From CAVSIS01 sp963814875 (GTDB lineage Bacteria > Acidobacteriota > Thermoanaerobaculia > Thermoanaerobaculales > Sulfomarinibacteraceae): a DNA stretch of 64,000 bases. Positions 63,978 to 64,000 of the stretch are shown one piece after another. The translations under genes were made by a program, and so were the position numbers. The notes beneath the pieces are model-generated. The model worked only from the letters and a program-made list of their open reading frames with translations, searched no databases and had not been told where the DNA came from. The first letter of the stretch is position 1. The number at the start of each line of letters is the position of its first letter. The stretch lies in NCBI GenBank assembly GCA_963814875.1, contig CAWFFJ010000018.1, positions 186,001 through 250,000 on the forward strand, written 5' to 3'.

Positions 63978-64000
63978 ATGGCTGCTGCAAACCCGGTTCT
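63978..64000 (+). CDS. Start of a gene cut by the window edge
   Basis: ATG with GGGGAGG seven bases upstream, reading MAAANPV before the sequence ends. Divergent to addB. A TACGAT hexamer at 63944 may be its -10. Identity unknown. Confidence 0.5.

Overview
The window is a dense, high-GC (roughly two thirds G+C by eye) chromosomal segment from a Gram-negative bacterium. The outer membrane is implied by an OmpA-type lipoprotein, an MliC-type lysozyme-inhibitor lipoprotein and a Spy/CpxP-like periplasmic protein. Two tricorn-type S41 proteases, a large Asp-box (sortilin-like) secreted protein, an M4 protease with PPC and PKD domains, a paired M16 peptidase operon and an OPT transporter together look most like an Acidobacteriota member (Thermoanaerobaculia/Holophagae-like). 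That placement is an inference from gene content, not a measured phylogeny. I saw no rRNA, tRNA, CRISPR, transposase or phage genes.

Layout. 0-16.7 kb, mostly plus strand: Rieske/FAD oxidoreductase, two small coupled proteins, C69 dipeptidase, DUF2339-like membrane protein, gamma-glutamyltransferase, MFS transporter, Asp-box protein, a small divergent pair, tricorn protease 1. 17-26.6 kb, minus strand: MliC/COG3650 lipoprotein, Spy-like protein with an OmpR-type two-component system, then a glycosyltransferase / gamma-glutamylcyclotransferase / YcaQ-like glycosylase cluster and a secreted M4 protease. 27.7-33.6 kb: acyl-CoA thioesterase and thiolase (convergent), tricorn protease 2. 33.9-39.2 kb, plus strand: TPR-HTH protein, two DUF4097-like secreted proteins, OPT transporter. 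39.2-43.3 kb, minus strand: LOG-like protein, OmpA lipoprotein, MauE-thioredoxin fusion, bifunctional histidine-degradation enzyme. 43.6-50.6 kb: small membrane proteins, TrmO, phenylalanine hydroxylase, MnmA, a zinc-ribbon-like protein, PgsA-CoaX operon, alpha/beta hydrolase. 50.7-57 kb: M16 pair, flavin reductase-like protein, sucCD. 57.1-63.9 kb, minus strand: addA and addB. A further gene begins at the right edge.

Function. Much of the segment concerns secreted or periplasmic proteolysis, peptide uptake and amino-acid catabolism (C69, GGT, tricorn x2, M4, M16 x2, OPT, FTCD, PhhA, thiolase, succinyl-CoA synthetase), which suggests a protein- or peptide-feeding lifestyle. Envelope-stress sensing (histidine kinase, response regulator, Spy) is encoded nearby.

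The most unusual content is non-coding. A 169-bp element with terminal inverted repeats occurs three times. A 112-bp hairpin unit is tandemly repeated three times, and its 17-nt palindromic core recurs inverted 6 kb away. Several of these structures end at CTAG, and repeatedly that CTAG contains the TAG stop codon of the neighbouring gene.
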